Of a stretch of 64,000 nucleotides of DNA, positions 41,615 through 55,280 are shown in pieces. Position numbers and translations under genes: made by a program. The number at the start of each line of letters is the position of its first letter. Position 1 is the stretch's first letter. The notes under the pieces were generated by a model. It saw only the letters and a list, made by a program, of their open reading frames with translations, was not told the origin of the DNA and did no database searches. The stretch is from the NCBI RefSeq assembly GCF_900091585.1, contig NZ_FMHT01000003.1, positions 3,215,501-3,279,500 on the forward strand, given 5' to 3'. The stretch is from Micromonospora nigra (GTDB lineage Bacteria > Actinomycetota > Actinomycetes > Mycobacteriales > Micromonosporaceae).

Positions 41615-43711
41615 TCAGGCGCGACCGAGCCGGTCGAGGATCCAGGCGTTGACGAACGCCTCCTCCCGCCAGGAGTCGTAGCGGCCGCTCGGGCCGCCGT
41701 GCCCCGCCCCCATCTCGGTCTTGAGCAGGTAGTCGCCCTGCGGCGCCACCGCCCGCAACCGGGCGACCCACTTCGCCGGCTCGTGGTAGAGCACCCGGGT
41801 GTCGTTCAGGCTGGTCACCGCGAGGATCGCCGGATAGTCGTGGGCGGCCACGTTCTCGTACGGCGCGTACGAGCGCATGTACGCGTACACCTCCGGGTCC
41901 TCCAGCGGGTTGCCCCACTCCTCCCACTCGGTGACGGTCAGCGGCAACGACGGGTCGAGGATGGAGGTCAGCGGGTCCACGAACGGCACCTGCGCGACGA
42001 TGCCGGCGAACGCGTCCGGCGCGAGGTTGGCCACCGCGCCCATCAGCAGACCACCCGCCGAGGCGCCCCGGGCGACCAGGCGCTCCGATGCCGTCCACCC
42101 GGACTTGACCAGGTGCCGCGCGCAGGCCACGAAGTCGGTGAAGGTGTTCTTCTTGGTCAGCATCTTGCCCTGGTCGTACCAGTGCCGCCCCAGTTCACCG
42201 CCGCCGCGTACGTGCGCCACGGCGAAGACGACCCCACGGTCCAGCAGGGACAACCGGGGGACGGAGAACCACGGGTCCATGCTGGCCTCGTACGAGCCGT
42301 AGCCGTAGATGACGCACGGCGCGGACCCGTCTCGGGGCACCCCCCGACGGTGGACGACGGAGATCGGCACCCGGGTGCCGTCGTCGGCCAGCGCCCAGTC
42401 GCGCTGCTGCTCGTAGTCGGTCGGGTCGAACTGCCGACCGTCAGGACCGGGCTGCACCGGCTTGCGCCGCAGCAGCACCATCTCGCGGGTCACCAGGTCG
42501 TAGTCGTACACCGAGTCGGGGGTGACCAGGGAGGTGTAGCGCAGCCGGACGCGGCTGGTGCGGTATTCGGGGTTGACGTCCAGCGCGACGCTGTGGAGCG
42601 GTTCGGGGAAGGCGATGTCGTGACCGTCGCCGTCGCCGACCGGCAGGACCCGCAGCCCGGTCAGGCCCTCGCTGCGGACGGTCAGCACGAGGTGGTCGGA
42701 GAAGGCGTCCACCGACTCCAGCCGGGTGCCCGGCGAGTGTTCGATCAGGGGCACCCAGTCGCCGGGGGCGTCCGCCGAGGTGTACGCCAGTGCGAAGTCC
42801 TCCGCGTCGTCGTTGTGCAGGATCAGGAACCGGTCACCGTGGTGCTCGACCGAGTATTCGACACCCTGCCGACGCGGCGCGACGACGGCCGGTTCGCCCG
42901 TCGGGTCGGCGGCGGGGATGACGTGGACCTCGCTGGTGGTCTTGCTCGCGATGTCGATCAAAATGAAGCGTTCCGAGCGGGTCAGCTCGACGGAGACCCA
43001 GAAGCGTTCGTCGTCCTCCTGGTAGACCACGGTGTCGTCGCTGGCGGGGGTGCCGATCACGTGCCGCCACACCCGGTTGGGCCGCCACGTCTCGTCGACG
43101 GTGAGATAGAACAGCGCCGACGCGTCGGCGGACCAGGCGGTGCCGTAGAAGGTGTCGGGCACCTCGTCGGGCAGCAGCTCGCCGGTGACGAGATCCTTGA
43201 CCCGCAGGGTGAACCGTTCGTCGCCGGAGTTGTCGACGGAGTAGGCCAGCCAGCGCCCGTCGGGGCTGACGTCGAACGCGCCCAGCGCGAGGAAGTCGTG
43301 CCCCTCGGCGAGCAGGTTGCCGTCGAGCAGCACCTCCTCACCGTCGAGCGGCGCTCCGGCCACGCTGACCGGAGGCGTGGTCTCGCCGTCGCGGACCGCC
43401 CGGCGGCAGTGCACCCCGTACTGCTGCCCCTCGACCGTGCGGGTGTAGTACCAGTGGTCGCCCTTGCGGGTGGGCACCGACCGGTCGGACTCCTGCGTGC
43501 GCCGGCGGGTCTCCTCGAACAGCTCGTCGCGCAGCTGGGCGAGGTGGGCGGTGCGCGCCTCCGTCCAGGCGTTCTCGGCGGTCAGATAGGCGATCGTCTC
43601 CGGGTCGTCCTTCGCGGCCAGCCAGGCGTACTCGTCGACGACGACGTCGCCGTGGTGGACGCGCTCGGTGGGTACGCGCTTGGCGGCGGGGAGGGGGGTC
43701 TCGGTGGTCAC
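41615..43711 (-). CDS. S9 family oligopeptidase B (protease II)
   Basis: A 698-residue cytosolic serine peptidase. An N-terminal strand and a seven-bladed beta-propeller (to about 420) shield a C-terminal alpha/beta-hydrolase. The triad is S551 (RGASAGG), D637 (SLNDTRV) and H671 (GAGHGG), spaced as in E. coli PtrB. The YGSYEASMDPWFS and AHVRGGGELGRHWY blocks are typical of the oligopeptidase B branch, which cuts short peptides after Lys or Arg. GTG start at 43711. Monocistronic. Confidence 0.94.
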   Translation of the reverse strand: MTTETPLPAAKRVPTERVHHGDVVVDEYAWLAAKDDPETIAYLTAENAWTEARTAHLAQLRDELFEETRRRTQESDRSVPTRKGDHWYYTRTVEGQQYGVHCRRAVRDGETTPPVSVAGAPLDGEEVLLDGNLLAEGHDFLALGAFDVSPDGRWLAYSVDNSGDERFTLRVKDLVTGELLPDEVPDTFYGTAWSADASALFYLTVDETWRPNRVWRHVIGTPASDDTVVYQEDDERFWVSVELTRSERFILIDIASKTTSEVHVIPAADPTGEPAVVAPRRQGVEYSVEHHGDRFLILHNDDAEDFALAYTSADAPGDWVPLIEHSPGTRLESVDAFSDHLVLTVRSEGLTGLRVLPVGDGDGHDIAFPEPLHSVALDVNPEYRTSRVRLRYTSLVTPDSVYDYDLVTREMVLLRRKPVQPGPDGRQFDPTDYEQQRDWALADDGTRVPISVVHRRGVPRDGSAPCVIYGYGSYEASMDPWFSVPRLSLLDRGVVFAVAHVRGGGELGRHWYDQGKMLTKKNTFTDFVACARHLVKSGWTASERLVARGASAGGLLMGAVANLAPDAFAGIVAQVPFVDPLTSILDPSLPLTVTEWEEWGNPLEDPEVYAYMRSYAPYENVAAHDYPAILAVTSLNDTRVLYHEPAKWVARLRAVAPQGDYLLKTEMGAGHGGPSGRYDSWREEAFVNAWILDRLGRA

Positions 43712-43779
43712 GGCGTCACGTTACCGGCACCGCGCCCCGCCCGGCGCGGTCTCGTCGGAGCGACATACCACCGGACTGT

Positions 43780-43795
43780 TCGAACACATGTACGA
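43780..43795 (+). promoter_or_regulatory. LexA-like (SOS) box overlapping a -10 element
   Basis: TCGAAC-ACAT-GTACGA (43780-43795) differs at one position from the actinobacterial LexA consensus TCGAAC-N4-GTTCGA. It overlaps TACGAT (43791-43796), a -10-like element ending 6 nt before the ATG at 43803. LexA bound here would block the promoter. Confidence 0.5.
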
Positions 43796-43802
43796 TGACG
43801 GG

Positions 43803-45140
43803 ATGGCGGCAGCAGTGAGTGACACCGACCGGCCCGGCGCCCTCGACATCACCCGACGGTTGACCGGGATCTGTGGCCCGTCCTTCGCCCGCCTCGCCGG
43901 CCCGGCCGACGAGGTGGCCGGATGTCCGGCCCGCTGGGTGGCCGTGCCCGGCGAACCACGGGCCGCCGCCGAGGTGTTGCGGCTGGCCGTCGCGCACGAC
44001 CTGACGGTGGTGCCCCGGGGAGCCGGCACGAAGATCGACTGGGGTGCCACCCCCGACCGGCTGGACATCGTGCTCGACACCGGCCGCCTCGCCGGGATCG
44101 GCCACCAACCGTCCGCCGAGACCGTCGAGGTGGGCGCGGGAACCCCGTTGCGCGCGGTCCAGGCCACTCTGGAACGCGCAGGCCGGCGGCTCGCGATGGA
44201 CGCTCCGTCGCCCGGAGCCACCGTCGGCGGGGTGCTCGCCGCCGGTGAGTCCGGTCCACTGCGGCTCCGCCACGGCAGCGCCTGCGAGCAGCTCGCCGGC
44301 CTGCGCTACCTCACCGCCGACGGTGACCTCGTCGAGATCGGGGGCGGTGCCGCCGGGCTCGACCGGGCCCGCCTGCTCTGCGGCGCCCAGGGTGCGCTGG
44401 GCGTGCTGGTCGCCGCGACGCTGCGGGTGCAGGCCGCCCCGGCGAGCCGGATGTGGGTGTCCCGCCCGGTGGAGAACCCCATGGAGGTGCGCGAACTGGT
44501 CCGCACGGTGCTCGGCGCCCGGCTGGACCCGGCTGCGGTCGAACTCGATCTGCCGGCTGGCGTGCGGCCCCGGCCGAGGCAGGGCGGCCGGGCCGAGGCG
44601 ATGTCCCGCCACCCGTCCGTGACGGGGCGGGCCACGGCCGCCGCGGGCTCCCTCACGGTGCTCCTGGAAGGCGGTCCGTCCGATGTGGCTGATCGCGCCA
44701 ACCGGCTGGGTGCCCTGTTCGGGGCCGAAACGGCCGTCACCCGGTCGGCGCCGCGCTGGTGGCGGCACTACCCGTTCGCGCCGGGCGACACCGCGCTGCG
44801 GCTGGAGGTGCCGATCGAAGACCTGCACGCCGCCGTCTACGCGTTGTGCGACGCGTCCGGTGCGCCGGTGGCCGTACGCGGCTCCGCCGGGCTGGGCGTG
44901 GTGCACGCCGCCCTGCCCGGGGCGATGCCCGCCGAACGGGTCGCGATGATCCTCGCCGCCGTACGCGCGGTGCTGCTCGCCCGGCAGGGCCGCTGCGTGG
45001 TGGTGTCCGCGCCGCCGGCCGTGCGCCGGGCCGTCGACCTGTGGGGCGAGCTGGCCGGCGTGGCCGGGATGCGCGCCGCCCGTGACGACCTCGACCCGCA
45101 CCGCCGCCTGGCACCGGGCCGCCTTCCCGGCGGCCTCTGA
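43803..45140 (+). CDS. FAD-binding oxidoreductase, GlcE-like
   Basis: A 445-residue protein of the vanillyl-alcohol-oxidase/PCMH FAD family. The FAD-binding half shows LTVVPRGAGTKIDWG, VEVGAGTPLRAVQA, APSPGATVGGVLAAGESGP and LRYLTADGDLVEIGGG. The C-terminal part fits the glycolate oxidase GlcE subunit rather than GlcD; the usual GlcD and GlcF partner genes are missing. ATG 43803 is preferred because TACGAT lies 6 nt upstream (leaderless); 43788 and a GTG at 43815 are alternatives. The LexA-like box suggests damage control, unusual for this family. Confidence 0.87.
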   Translation: MAAAVSDTDRPGALDITRRLTGICGPSFARLAGPADEVAGCPARWVAVPGEPRAAAEVLRLAVAHDLTVVPRGAGTKIDWGATPDRLDIVLDTGRLAGIGHQPSAETVEVGAGTPLRAVQATLERAGRRLAMDAPSPGATVGGVLAAGESGPLRLRHGSACEQLAGLRYLTADGDLVEIGGGAAGLDRARLLCGAQGALGVLVAATLRVQAAPASRMWVSRPVENPMEVRELVRTVLGARLDPAAVELDLPAGVRPRPRQGGRAEAMSRHPSVTGRATAAAGSLTVLLEGGPSDVADRANRLGALFGAETAVTRSAPRWWRHYPFAPGDTALRLEVPIEDLHAAVYALCDASGAPVAVRGSAGLGVVHAALPGAMPAERVAMILAAVRAVLLARQGRCVVVSAPPAVRRAVDLWGELAGVAGMRAARDDLDPHRRLAPGRLPGGL

Positions 45141-45183
45141 GACCGGCGGCGACCCCGCCGAGGCGGCGCGGTGACGACGGCCC

Positions 45184-45202
45184 GCGCAGTGGTGCACTGC
45201 GC
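45184..45202. terminator. Short hairpin between convergent genes
   Basis: Perfect 8-bp arms GCGCAGTG (45184-45191) and CACTGCGC (45195-45202) with a 3-nt loop, between the FAD gene stop (45140) and the SpoIIE gene stop (45298). Confidence 0.6.
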
Positions 45203-45297
45203 GTGCGGCGGTGTGCGCTGCCCGCGAGGCCGGCGGGTTCGGTGTGCCCTGCTCGCGCGGCGGTGTGCGTGCCCGCGTGGCGGTGCACAGGCGGTCG

Positions 45298-47370
45298 TCA
45301 GCCGATGTCGTTGCGCAGCACCAGGATCGCGATGTCGTCGCGGGGCGTCTCGACGGAGAAGTTGATCGCGATTGCGCGCAGTCGGGCCGCCACCACGTCC
45401 GCCGGATAGCCGGCCAGCGGTGCGGCGGCGTCGCGGAGCCGGTCCGTGCCGAACAGCTCGCGTCCCCGCCGCCGCTCGGTCACGCCGTCGGTGTAGAAGA
45501 CCAGGCAGTCGCCCGGGGCGAGCGGGAGCGCCGTGGCCGGCGTGGCGATCGAGTCGAGCAGGCCCAGCGCGGTGCCGCCGGTGCCGACGAACGTGGCCGC
45601 CCCGCCGCCGGAGCGCAGCAGCACCGGCCGGTCGTGCCCGGCCAGGTGCAGCTCCACGTCGAGCTGGTCGCCGTCGCCGGGGCCCACCGCCGCCAGGGCC
45701 AGCGTGCAGTACCGGCCGCTGCCCCGCTCGACGAGTGTGCCGTTGAGCCGCGCCAACACCTCGGGCAGCGGCTTGCCGTCCCCGACCAGCACCCGGATCA
45801 CGTCCCGCACCAGGCCGGTGACCGCCGCCGCCTGCACGCCCTTGCCGGAGACGTCGCCGATCACCACGAGCCAACGGCCGTCCGACAGCGGCACCACGTC
45901 GTAGAAGTCGCCGCCGACGTCGACGTCACCGCCGGTCGGGACGTACTCGGCGGCGAGGCCGATGCCCTCCACCACGGGCAGCACCGGTGGTAGCAGCGAC
46001 TGCTGCAACGCCTGCGCCACCCGGCGACGTTCGGCGTGGATCCGGGCGTTCTCGATGGCCAGGGCAGCCCGGCGGGCCACGTCCTCCAGCACGGCGACCT
46101 CGTCCGGGTCGTGCCGGTGCCGCAGGTGCCGGCCCACGGCCAGGGTGCCCAGCCGCTGGCCCCGAGCGATCAACGGAACGGCGAAGCCCTCCATCGGCGC
46201 ACCCAGCGGCATCTGGGTGCCGTTGCGGGACGCCTCCCGCAGCCGCGCCTGCACCGAGTCGGGCCCGGTCTCGCGAAGCACGGCGTGCAACTGCGGCAGC
46301 ACCGCCTCGTCGGAATGGCTGGCCGCCGCGAGTTTCAGCCGGCCCCACTCGTCGGTGGTGTGCACGGCGCACCACTGCCCGAGCCGGGGCACCACCAGCT
46401 GTGGCACCAGCGCCATCGTCAGCTCGACGTCCAGTGACTGGGCGAGCAGTTCGCTGGCCTCGGCGAGGAAGGTCAGCCAGGACTGCCGGCGCAGGTCGGC
46501 GCGGCGCAGCCGGTCGTTCTCCAGGTGCAGCGACAGCCGCTCCGCGGCCAGCACCGCCAGCGGCCGGGCGTACGCCGTCGGTGCCGCGTCCAGCTCCAGC
46601 TCCCCGGCGTACGGGCGGTGCACGGTCAACGGCACCCGCACCAGTTCGTTGCCGGTTCGTGGCTGACGACCGTACCGGGCGAGGACCTGGCTGCCCTGTC
46701 CGTCGCCGCGGTCGAGCCGTACCACGCCGCCGGCCGCTCCCACCATCTCCGCGAGCCGGGTGAGCAGGCTGGCCGCGAACTCGGGCAGCGGGTCCTCCGC
46801 GTACGGGTCGGGGGCGGTCTGGAGCAGCTCGGTCACGGCGCCGGCGCTCGGCGCTTCGGGTTCACCCCCGCCGGCTCCGGTGGCCGCCGCCACGGCTGGC
46901 GGTCGGTGGTCCCACCCGTTGCCACCGGGGCCGGACAGGTCGAGCCGGAACCAGACCCCCTTCCCGGTGGGCAGGTAGGTGGTGCCCCAGCGGCTGGCGA
47001 AGTGGTCGACGAGCAGCAGGCCGCGCCCGCGCTCGGTGACCTGGGAGATGTCGGCGGTGTTGTTGCGCACACCGACGGTCAGCTCGTCGACGGGGCCGGA
47101 GGCGAAGTCGGAGACGGTGACGGTGAGGCCCACCCGGTCGGCGACGACCTCGATGTCCAGTTCGGTGCGGGCGTGCTCGACCGCGTTGGTGGACAGCTCG
47201 GTGGTCAGCAGCAGCGCCTCGTTGAGCAGATCGTCGAGGTGCGCCTCGGCGAGCACGCTGCGCACGACGGCCCGTGCGGCGGCGGGCGTACGCCGGTCGG
47301 CGGGAAGGCGGACCCGCCGGACGCGCTCGTCTGGGCTGCCGTCCGTCGCGGGCCCCGTCTCCGCTGACAC
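45298..47370 (-). CDS. HATPase-GAF-SpoIIE partner-switching protein
   Basis: About 690 residues. Residues 15-150 form an RsbW-like HATPase (LLLTTELSTNAVEHART, VSDFASGP, ERGRGLLLVDHFASRWG). A linker precedes a GAF region (about 260-440, LTFLAEASELLAQSLDVELT). The C-terminal SpoIIE/PP2C domain shows QQSLLPPVLPVVEG, VGGDFYDVVPL, GDVSGKGVQAAAV and YTDGVTERRRG. Kinase and phosphatase in one chain suggest control of a STAS switch, perhaps the one at 52604 or 34996. GTG 47370 is preferred (GGAGG 8 nt upstream); GTG 47391 is an alternative. Divergent from the poly-HAMP kinase gene. Confidence 0.9.
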   Translation of the reverse strand: MSAETGPATDGSPDERVRRVRLPADRRTPAAARAVVRSVLAEAHLDDLLNEALLLTTELSTNAVEHARTELDIEVVADRVGLTVTVSDFASGPVDELTVGVRNNTADISQVTERGRGLLLVDHFASRWGTTYLPTGKGVWFRLDLSGPGGNGWDHRPPAVAAATGAGGGEPEAPSAGAVTELLQTAPDPYAEDPLPEFAASLLTRLAEMVGAAGGVVRLDRGDGQGSQVLARYGRQPRTGNELVRVPLTVHRPYAGELELDAAPTAYARPLAVLAAERLSLHLENDRLRRADLRRQSWLTFLAEASELLAQSLDVELTMALVPQLVVPRLGQWCAVHTTDEWGRLKLAAASHSDEAVLPQLHAVLRETGPDSVQARLREASRNGTQMPLGAPMEGFAVPLIARGQRLGTLAVGRHLRHRHDPDEVAVLEDVARRAALAIENARIHAERRRVAQALQQSLLPPVLPVVEGIGLAAEYVPTGGDVDVGGDFYDVVPLSDGRWLVVIGDVSGKGVQAAAVTGLVRDVIRVLVGDGKPLPEVLARLNGTLVERGSGRYCTLALAAVGPGDGDQLDVELHLAGHDRPVLLRSGGGAATFVGTGGTALGLLDSIATPATALPLAPGDCLVFYTDGVTERRRGRELFGTDRLRDAAAPLAGYPADVVAARLRAIAINFSVETPRDDIAILVLRNDIG

Positions 47371-47526
47371 CCCCGTATCCTCCACCGCCACCCGCCCGCT
47401 GCCAAGCCGATCACCGATCAGACGCTCCGGGCCCGCCCGGCGGTGCGACGTGGCGCGACCAGGTCACGGGCACAATGATGGGGTGGCCGGCCGCTGGCCG
47501 GGAACCGTCGAGATGAGCGAGGAATG

Positions 47527-51896
<4,370 letters not shown>

Positions 51897-51900
<4 letters not shown>

Positions 51901-52451
51901 GCCAGGTCGCCAAGGCGCTGCTGGTGGACGATCGCAGGGAGAACCTGATGGCCCTGGAGGCGATCCTCCAGGGTCTGCCGGTGCAGTCGGTGGCGGTGGA
52001 GAGCGGTGAGGCGGCGCTCAAGCAACTGCTGGTGGACGACTTCGCGGTCATCCTGCTGGACGCGCAGATGCCGGACATGGACGGTTTCGAGACGGCGAGC
52101 CACATCAAGCGCCGGGAGCGTACCCGGAACGTGCCGATCATCTTCCTCACCGCCGCGGACCGGGACGCCCAGCTCGCCCTGCGCGGATACGCGGTCGGTG
52201 CGGTGGACTATCTCACCAAGCCGTTCGACCCGTGGGTGCTGCGGGCGAAGGTGTCGGTGTTCGTGGACCTGTGGGTGAAGACCCGCCAGTTGACCGCGCA
52301 GTCGGACGTGCTGCGGGAACGCGAGACCCAGTGGCGGACGCTCACCGAGGCCGTGGACGAGGTCACGAGGCTGCTGCGCGGTGACGACCCGGACGCCCGC
52401 GCCCGCGCTGTCGCCCTCCTGGAGAACGCCCGCTGGCACCCCACCCCCTGA
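51897..52451 (+). CDS. Response regulator, receiver plus helical tail
   Basis: A 184-residue protein. The receiver (residues 5-125) has DD at 11-12, phospho-acceptor D55 (ILLDAQMPDMDG), T in FLTAADR and K in DYLTKPFDP. The remaining ~60 residues are a coiled-coil-like helix (RQLTAQSDVLRERETQW) without a DNA-binding or enzymatic domain. It overlaps the poly-HAMP kinase gene by 4 nt (GTGA) and is its likely phosphorelay partner, possibly acting through protein contacts. Confidence 0.92.
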
Positions 52452-52498
52452 CTCCACCCGCTCCCGCCTCCACCCGCCCGGCCCATGCGCCCATCCGG

Positions 52499-52559
52499 TT
52501 GATCATGAAACTGTGGCCGCCCGGAGTCCGGAACGTCGGCGACAACTTCATGATCGACT
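52499..52559. repeat. Imperfect inverted repeat between convergent genes
   Basis: Arms of 17 nt (52499-52515 and 52543-52559) share GATCATGAA/TTCATGATC with three substitutions and enclose 27 nt. The location between convergent stops suits a bidirectional terminator. The TTGATCATGAA end resembles dispersed intergenic palindromes of Micromonosporaceae as I remember them, but this could not be checked. Confidence 0.6.
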
Positions 52560-52603
52560 GCGCCGGGTGGGGGGCGGCGGGGGTGGGTGTGGGGAGGGGT
52601 GGG

Positions 52604-52939
52604 TCAGGTGGTGGGGGACTCGTTGCGGATCATCAGGGCGGAGCGGAGGCCCGTGATGTCCAGGACGCGGAGCAGGAACTCACCCACGTTGGTCAGGATC
52701 AGCAGGGTCTGTGCGTGGCTGGCCTTGCGGCTGAGCACCACCAGGGTGCCGAGGCCCTGTGAGTCGCAGAACGTGACCCCGCCCAGGTCGAGCACGATCC
52801 GCGGCGGCGGTTCGGTCAGCACCTCGTTGACAACCGTCGACAACTGGGCGGCCGTGAGCATGTCGATCTCACCGGCGAGACGAAGCACGGCCTCGTCACC
52901 CGTCCGGTGTACGGTGATGGACAGTTCGGCACGATCCAC
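52604..52939 (-). CDS. STAS-domain anti-sigma factor antagonist
   Basis: A 111-residue single STAS domain. The phosphorylatable Ser is S60 in [13 protein letters not shown]. The rest matches SpoIIAA-type proteins ([29 protein letters not shown]). It may be a substrate of the SpoIIE phosphatases encoded at 39544-41082 or 45298-47370. Start GTG at 52939. Leftward, convergent with the kinase/response regulator pair. Confidence 0.92.
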   Translation of the reverse strand: MDRAELSITVHRTGDEAVLRLAGEIDMLTAAQLSTVVNEVLTEPPPRIVLDLGGVTFCDSQGLGTLVVLSRKASHAQTLLILTNVGEFLLRVLDITGLRSALMIRNESPTT

Positions 52940-53231
52940 CCGGTCAGCCTAGCGCGATCTCTCCTGCCCGGCCTGCCGAGGCGGGTGACGTCGACCGCCC
53001 GGAATCCGGCGAACGCGCCCCCGGCGGTGGGCGGGCCCAGCGTCCCGCCGCCCCGTCCTCCGCTCCGAACCGTCCCCCGCCCCGCCCGGCTGGTGGGCCG
53101 TGACCCCGCCCGGCTGGTGGGCCGGGCCCCGCCCCCGCTACCGGACCGTGGCCCGGCGGCAGGTGAGTCTGGTAACCCCGAGCCGGGGTGCCTGCCGATT
53201 CCCCGCCCGGCGCTGACACAATGGCGGCATC

Positions 53232-54574
53232 GTGACCGATACGTTTCCCGCCGGATCCGGCCGCTACCCGGTCGACGCCCCGGCCTCAGAGGCCCTGTTC
53301 GACCGCGCCCGCGCCATTGTGCCGGGCGGGGTGAACTCCCCCGTGCGCGCCTTCCGCGCGGTGGGCGGCACCCCGCGCTTCATGGTCCGGGGGAGGGGCC
53401 CTGGCTGTACGACGCCGACGACCGACGCTACGTCGACCTCGTCTGTTCGTGGGGGCCGCTGATTCTCGGGCACGCCCACCCCGAGGTGGTCGCCGCCGTG
53501 CAGGCCGCCGCCGCGAAGGGCACCAGCTTTGGCGCCCCCACCCCCGGTGAGGTGGAGCTGGCCGCCGTGATCGTCGACCGGACACCGGTCGAGCAGGTCC
53601 GGCTGGTCAACTCCGGCACCGAGGCGACGATGTCGGCGATCCGGCTGGCCCGCGGCTTCACCGGCCGATCCAAGATCGTGAAGTTCGCCGGCTGCTACCA
53701 CGGGCACGTCGACGCGCTGCTCGCCGCCGCCGGCTCCGGCGTGGCCACGCTCGGCCTGCCCGACTCTCCCGGCGTGACCGGTGCTGCGGCCAGCGAGACG
53801 ATCGTGCTGCCCTACAACGACATCTCGGCCGTGGAGGCGGCGTTCGCCGCCGAGGGCCCGCACATCGCCGCGGTCATCACCGAGGCCGCCGCCGGCAACA
53901 TGGGTGTGGTGGCCCCCCGCGACGGCTTCAACCAGCAGTTGGCCCGGATCGCCCACGCGCACGGGGCCCTGCTCGTCGTCGACGAGGTGATGACCGGGTT
54001 CCGGGTGTCCCGCACCGGGTGGCACGGCCTCGACCCGGTCGACGCCGACCTGTGGACGTACGGCAAGGTCATGGGGGGTGGGCTGCCCGCCGCGGCGTTC
54101 GGCGGGCGCGCGGAGATCATGGCGCGGCTGGCTCCCGCCGGCCCGGTCTACCAGGCCGGCACCCTCTCCGGTAACCCCCTCGCGTGCGCCGCCGGCCTCG
54201 CCACGCTGCGGCTCGCCGACGAGGCGGTCTACCGCCGGCTCGACGACACGGCCGCCGTCGTGGGCAAGCTGGCGTCCGACGCGCTGGCCGCCGCCGGGGT
54301 GCCGCACCGGCTGTCGTACGCGGGCAGCATGTTCTCGATCTTCTTCACGGACGCCGACGTCGTGGACTACGACAGCGCCCGCACCCAGCAGGTGCCCGCG
54401 TTCAAGGCGTTCTTCCACGCGATGCTCGCCGCCGGGGTCTACCTGCCGCCGAGCGCGTTCGAGTCGTGGTTCGTGTCGGCGGCACTCGACGACGCCGCAC
54501 TGGAACAGATCGCCGCCGCCCTGCCCGGGGCGGCCAACGCGGCGGCTGCGGCAGGCAACGGGGGGTTGCGGTGA
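53232..54574 (+). CDS. hemL: Glutamate-1-semialdehyde 2,1-aminomutase HemL, frameshifted
   Basis: PLP enzyme converting glutamate-1-semialdehyde to 5-aminolevulinate for haem. GTG 53232 opens the N-terminus ([30 protein letters not shown]); the match then moves to another frame from [17 protein letters not shown] to the stop at 54574. The G run 53389-53393 has five bases where six would restore GEGPWLYD, so a single missing G explains the break. Later motifs are intact: [36 protein letters not shown] and PLP Lys in TYGKVMGGG. HemL is essential in C5-pathway bacteria, so a sequencing error is the simplest reading. It heads the cytochrome c maturation cluster. Confidence 0.9.
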
Positions 54575-54632
54575 GCGCGAGGAGTGAGCCGGGCCTGCGA
54601 GCCCCGCAGTCGCGAACAAAGGGGGCGCAGCG

Positions 54633-55280
54633 GTGAGCGATACGGTGGTCCACGTGCTGCGGCACGGCGAGGTGCACAACCCGGACAGCATTCTCTACGG
54701 CCGGCTGCCCGGTTTCCGTCTCAGCGAGTTGGGCGTGCAGATGGCCAAGGCCGCTGCCCAGGGCCTGGCCGAGCGGGAGGTGGTGCACGTCGTTGCCAGC
54801 CCGCTGGAACGCGCCCAGCAGACCGCCGAGCCCATCGCCGCCCAGTTCGGGCTGCCCGTCGGAGAGGACGAGCGGCTGATCGAGAGCGCCAACTGGTTCG
54901 AGGGCAAGAAGGTCTCACCCGGTGACGGCTCGTTCCGCGACCCGCGTAACTGGTGGGTGTTGCGCGACCCGGTGACCCCCAGTTGGGGCGAGGCCTACCG
55001 GGCCATCGCCGAGCGGATGTTCGCCGCGCTGCACGCCGCGCGGATCGCCGCCGAGGGCCGCGAGGCGGTGCTCGTCTCCCACCAGCTGCCCATCTGGACC
55101 CTGCGGCGGTATGTGGAGCGGAAGCGGCTCTGGCACGATCCGCGCAAGCGTCAGTGCGGCCTGGCGAGCCTCACCTCGTTCCACTTCGACGGCGCGAAGG
55201 TGGTCGGCATCGGCTACTCGGAGCCGGCCGCGCACCTGATCGCGATGTCGCCGACAGCCCGGACGGCCAAGGGGGCCTGA
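54633..55280 (+). CDS. Histidine phosphatase (phosphoglycerate mutase) family protein
   Basis: A 215-residue cytosolic enzyme. The catalytic motif is VLRHGEVHNP near the N-terminus, with the second Arg region SPLERAQQTAEPIA and the later His in VLVSHQLPIWTLR. Members are often found between hemL and the resA/ccdA genes in actinobacteria; the substrate is unknown. GTG start at 54633. Its stop overlaps the thioredoxin-like gene (TGATG), placing it in the cytochrome c maturation operon. Confidence 0.9.
   Translation: MSDTVVHVLRHGEVHNPDSILYGRLPGFRLSELGVQMAKAAAQGLAEREVVHVVASPLERAQQTAEPIAAQFGLPVGEDERLIESANWFEGKKVSPGDGSFRDPRNWWVLRDPVTPSWGEAYRAIAERMFAALHAARIAAEGREAVLVSHQLPIWTLRRYVERKRLWHDPRKRQCGLASLTSFHFDGAKVVGIGYSEPAAHLIAMSPTARTAKGA

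Noticed and set aside
41243..43798. An 851-codon plus-strand frame opposite the oligopeptidase gene
   Set aside because: It is antisense to a clear S9 peptidase with an intact catalytic triad and contains no recognisable domain; only its first ~60 codons lie outside that gene.
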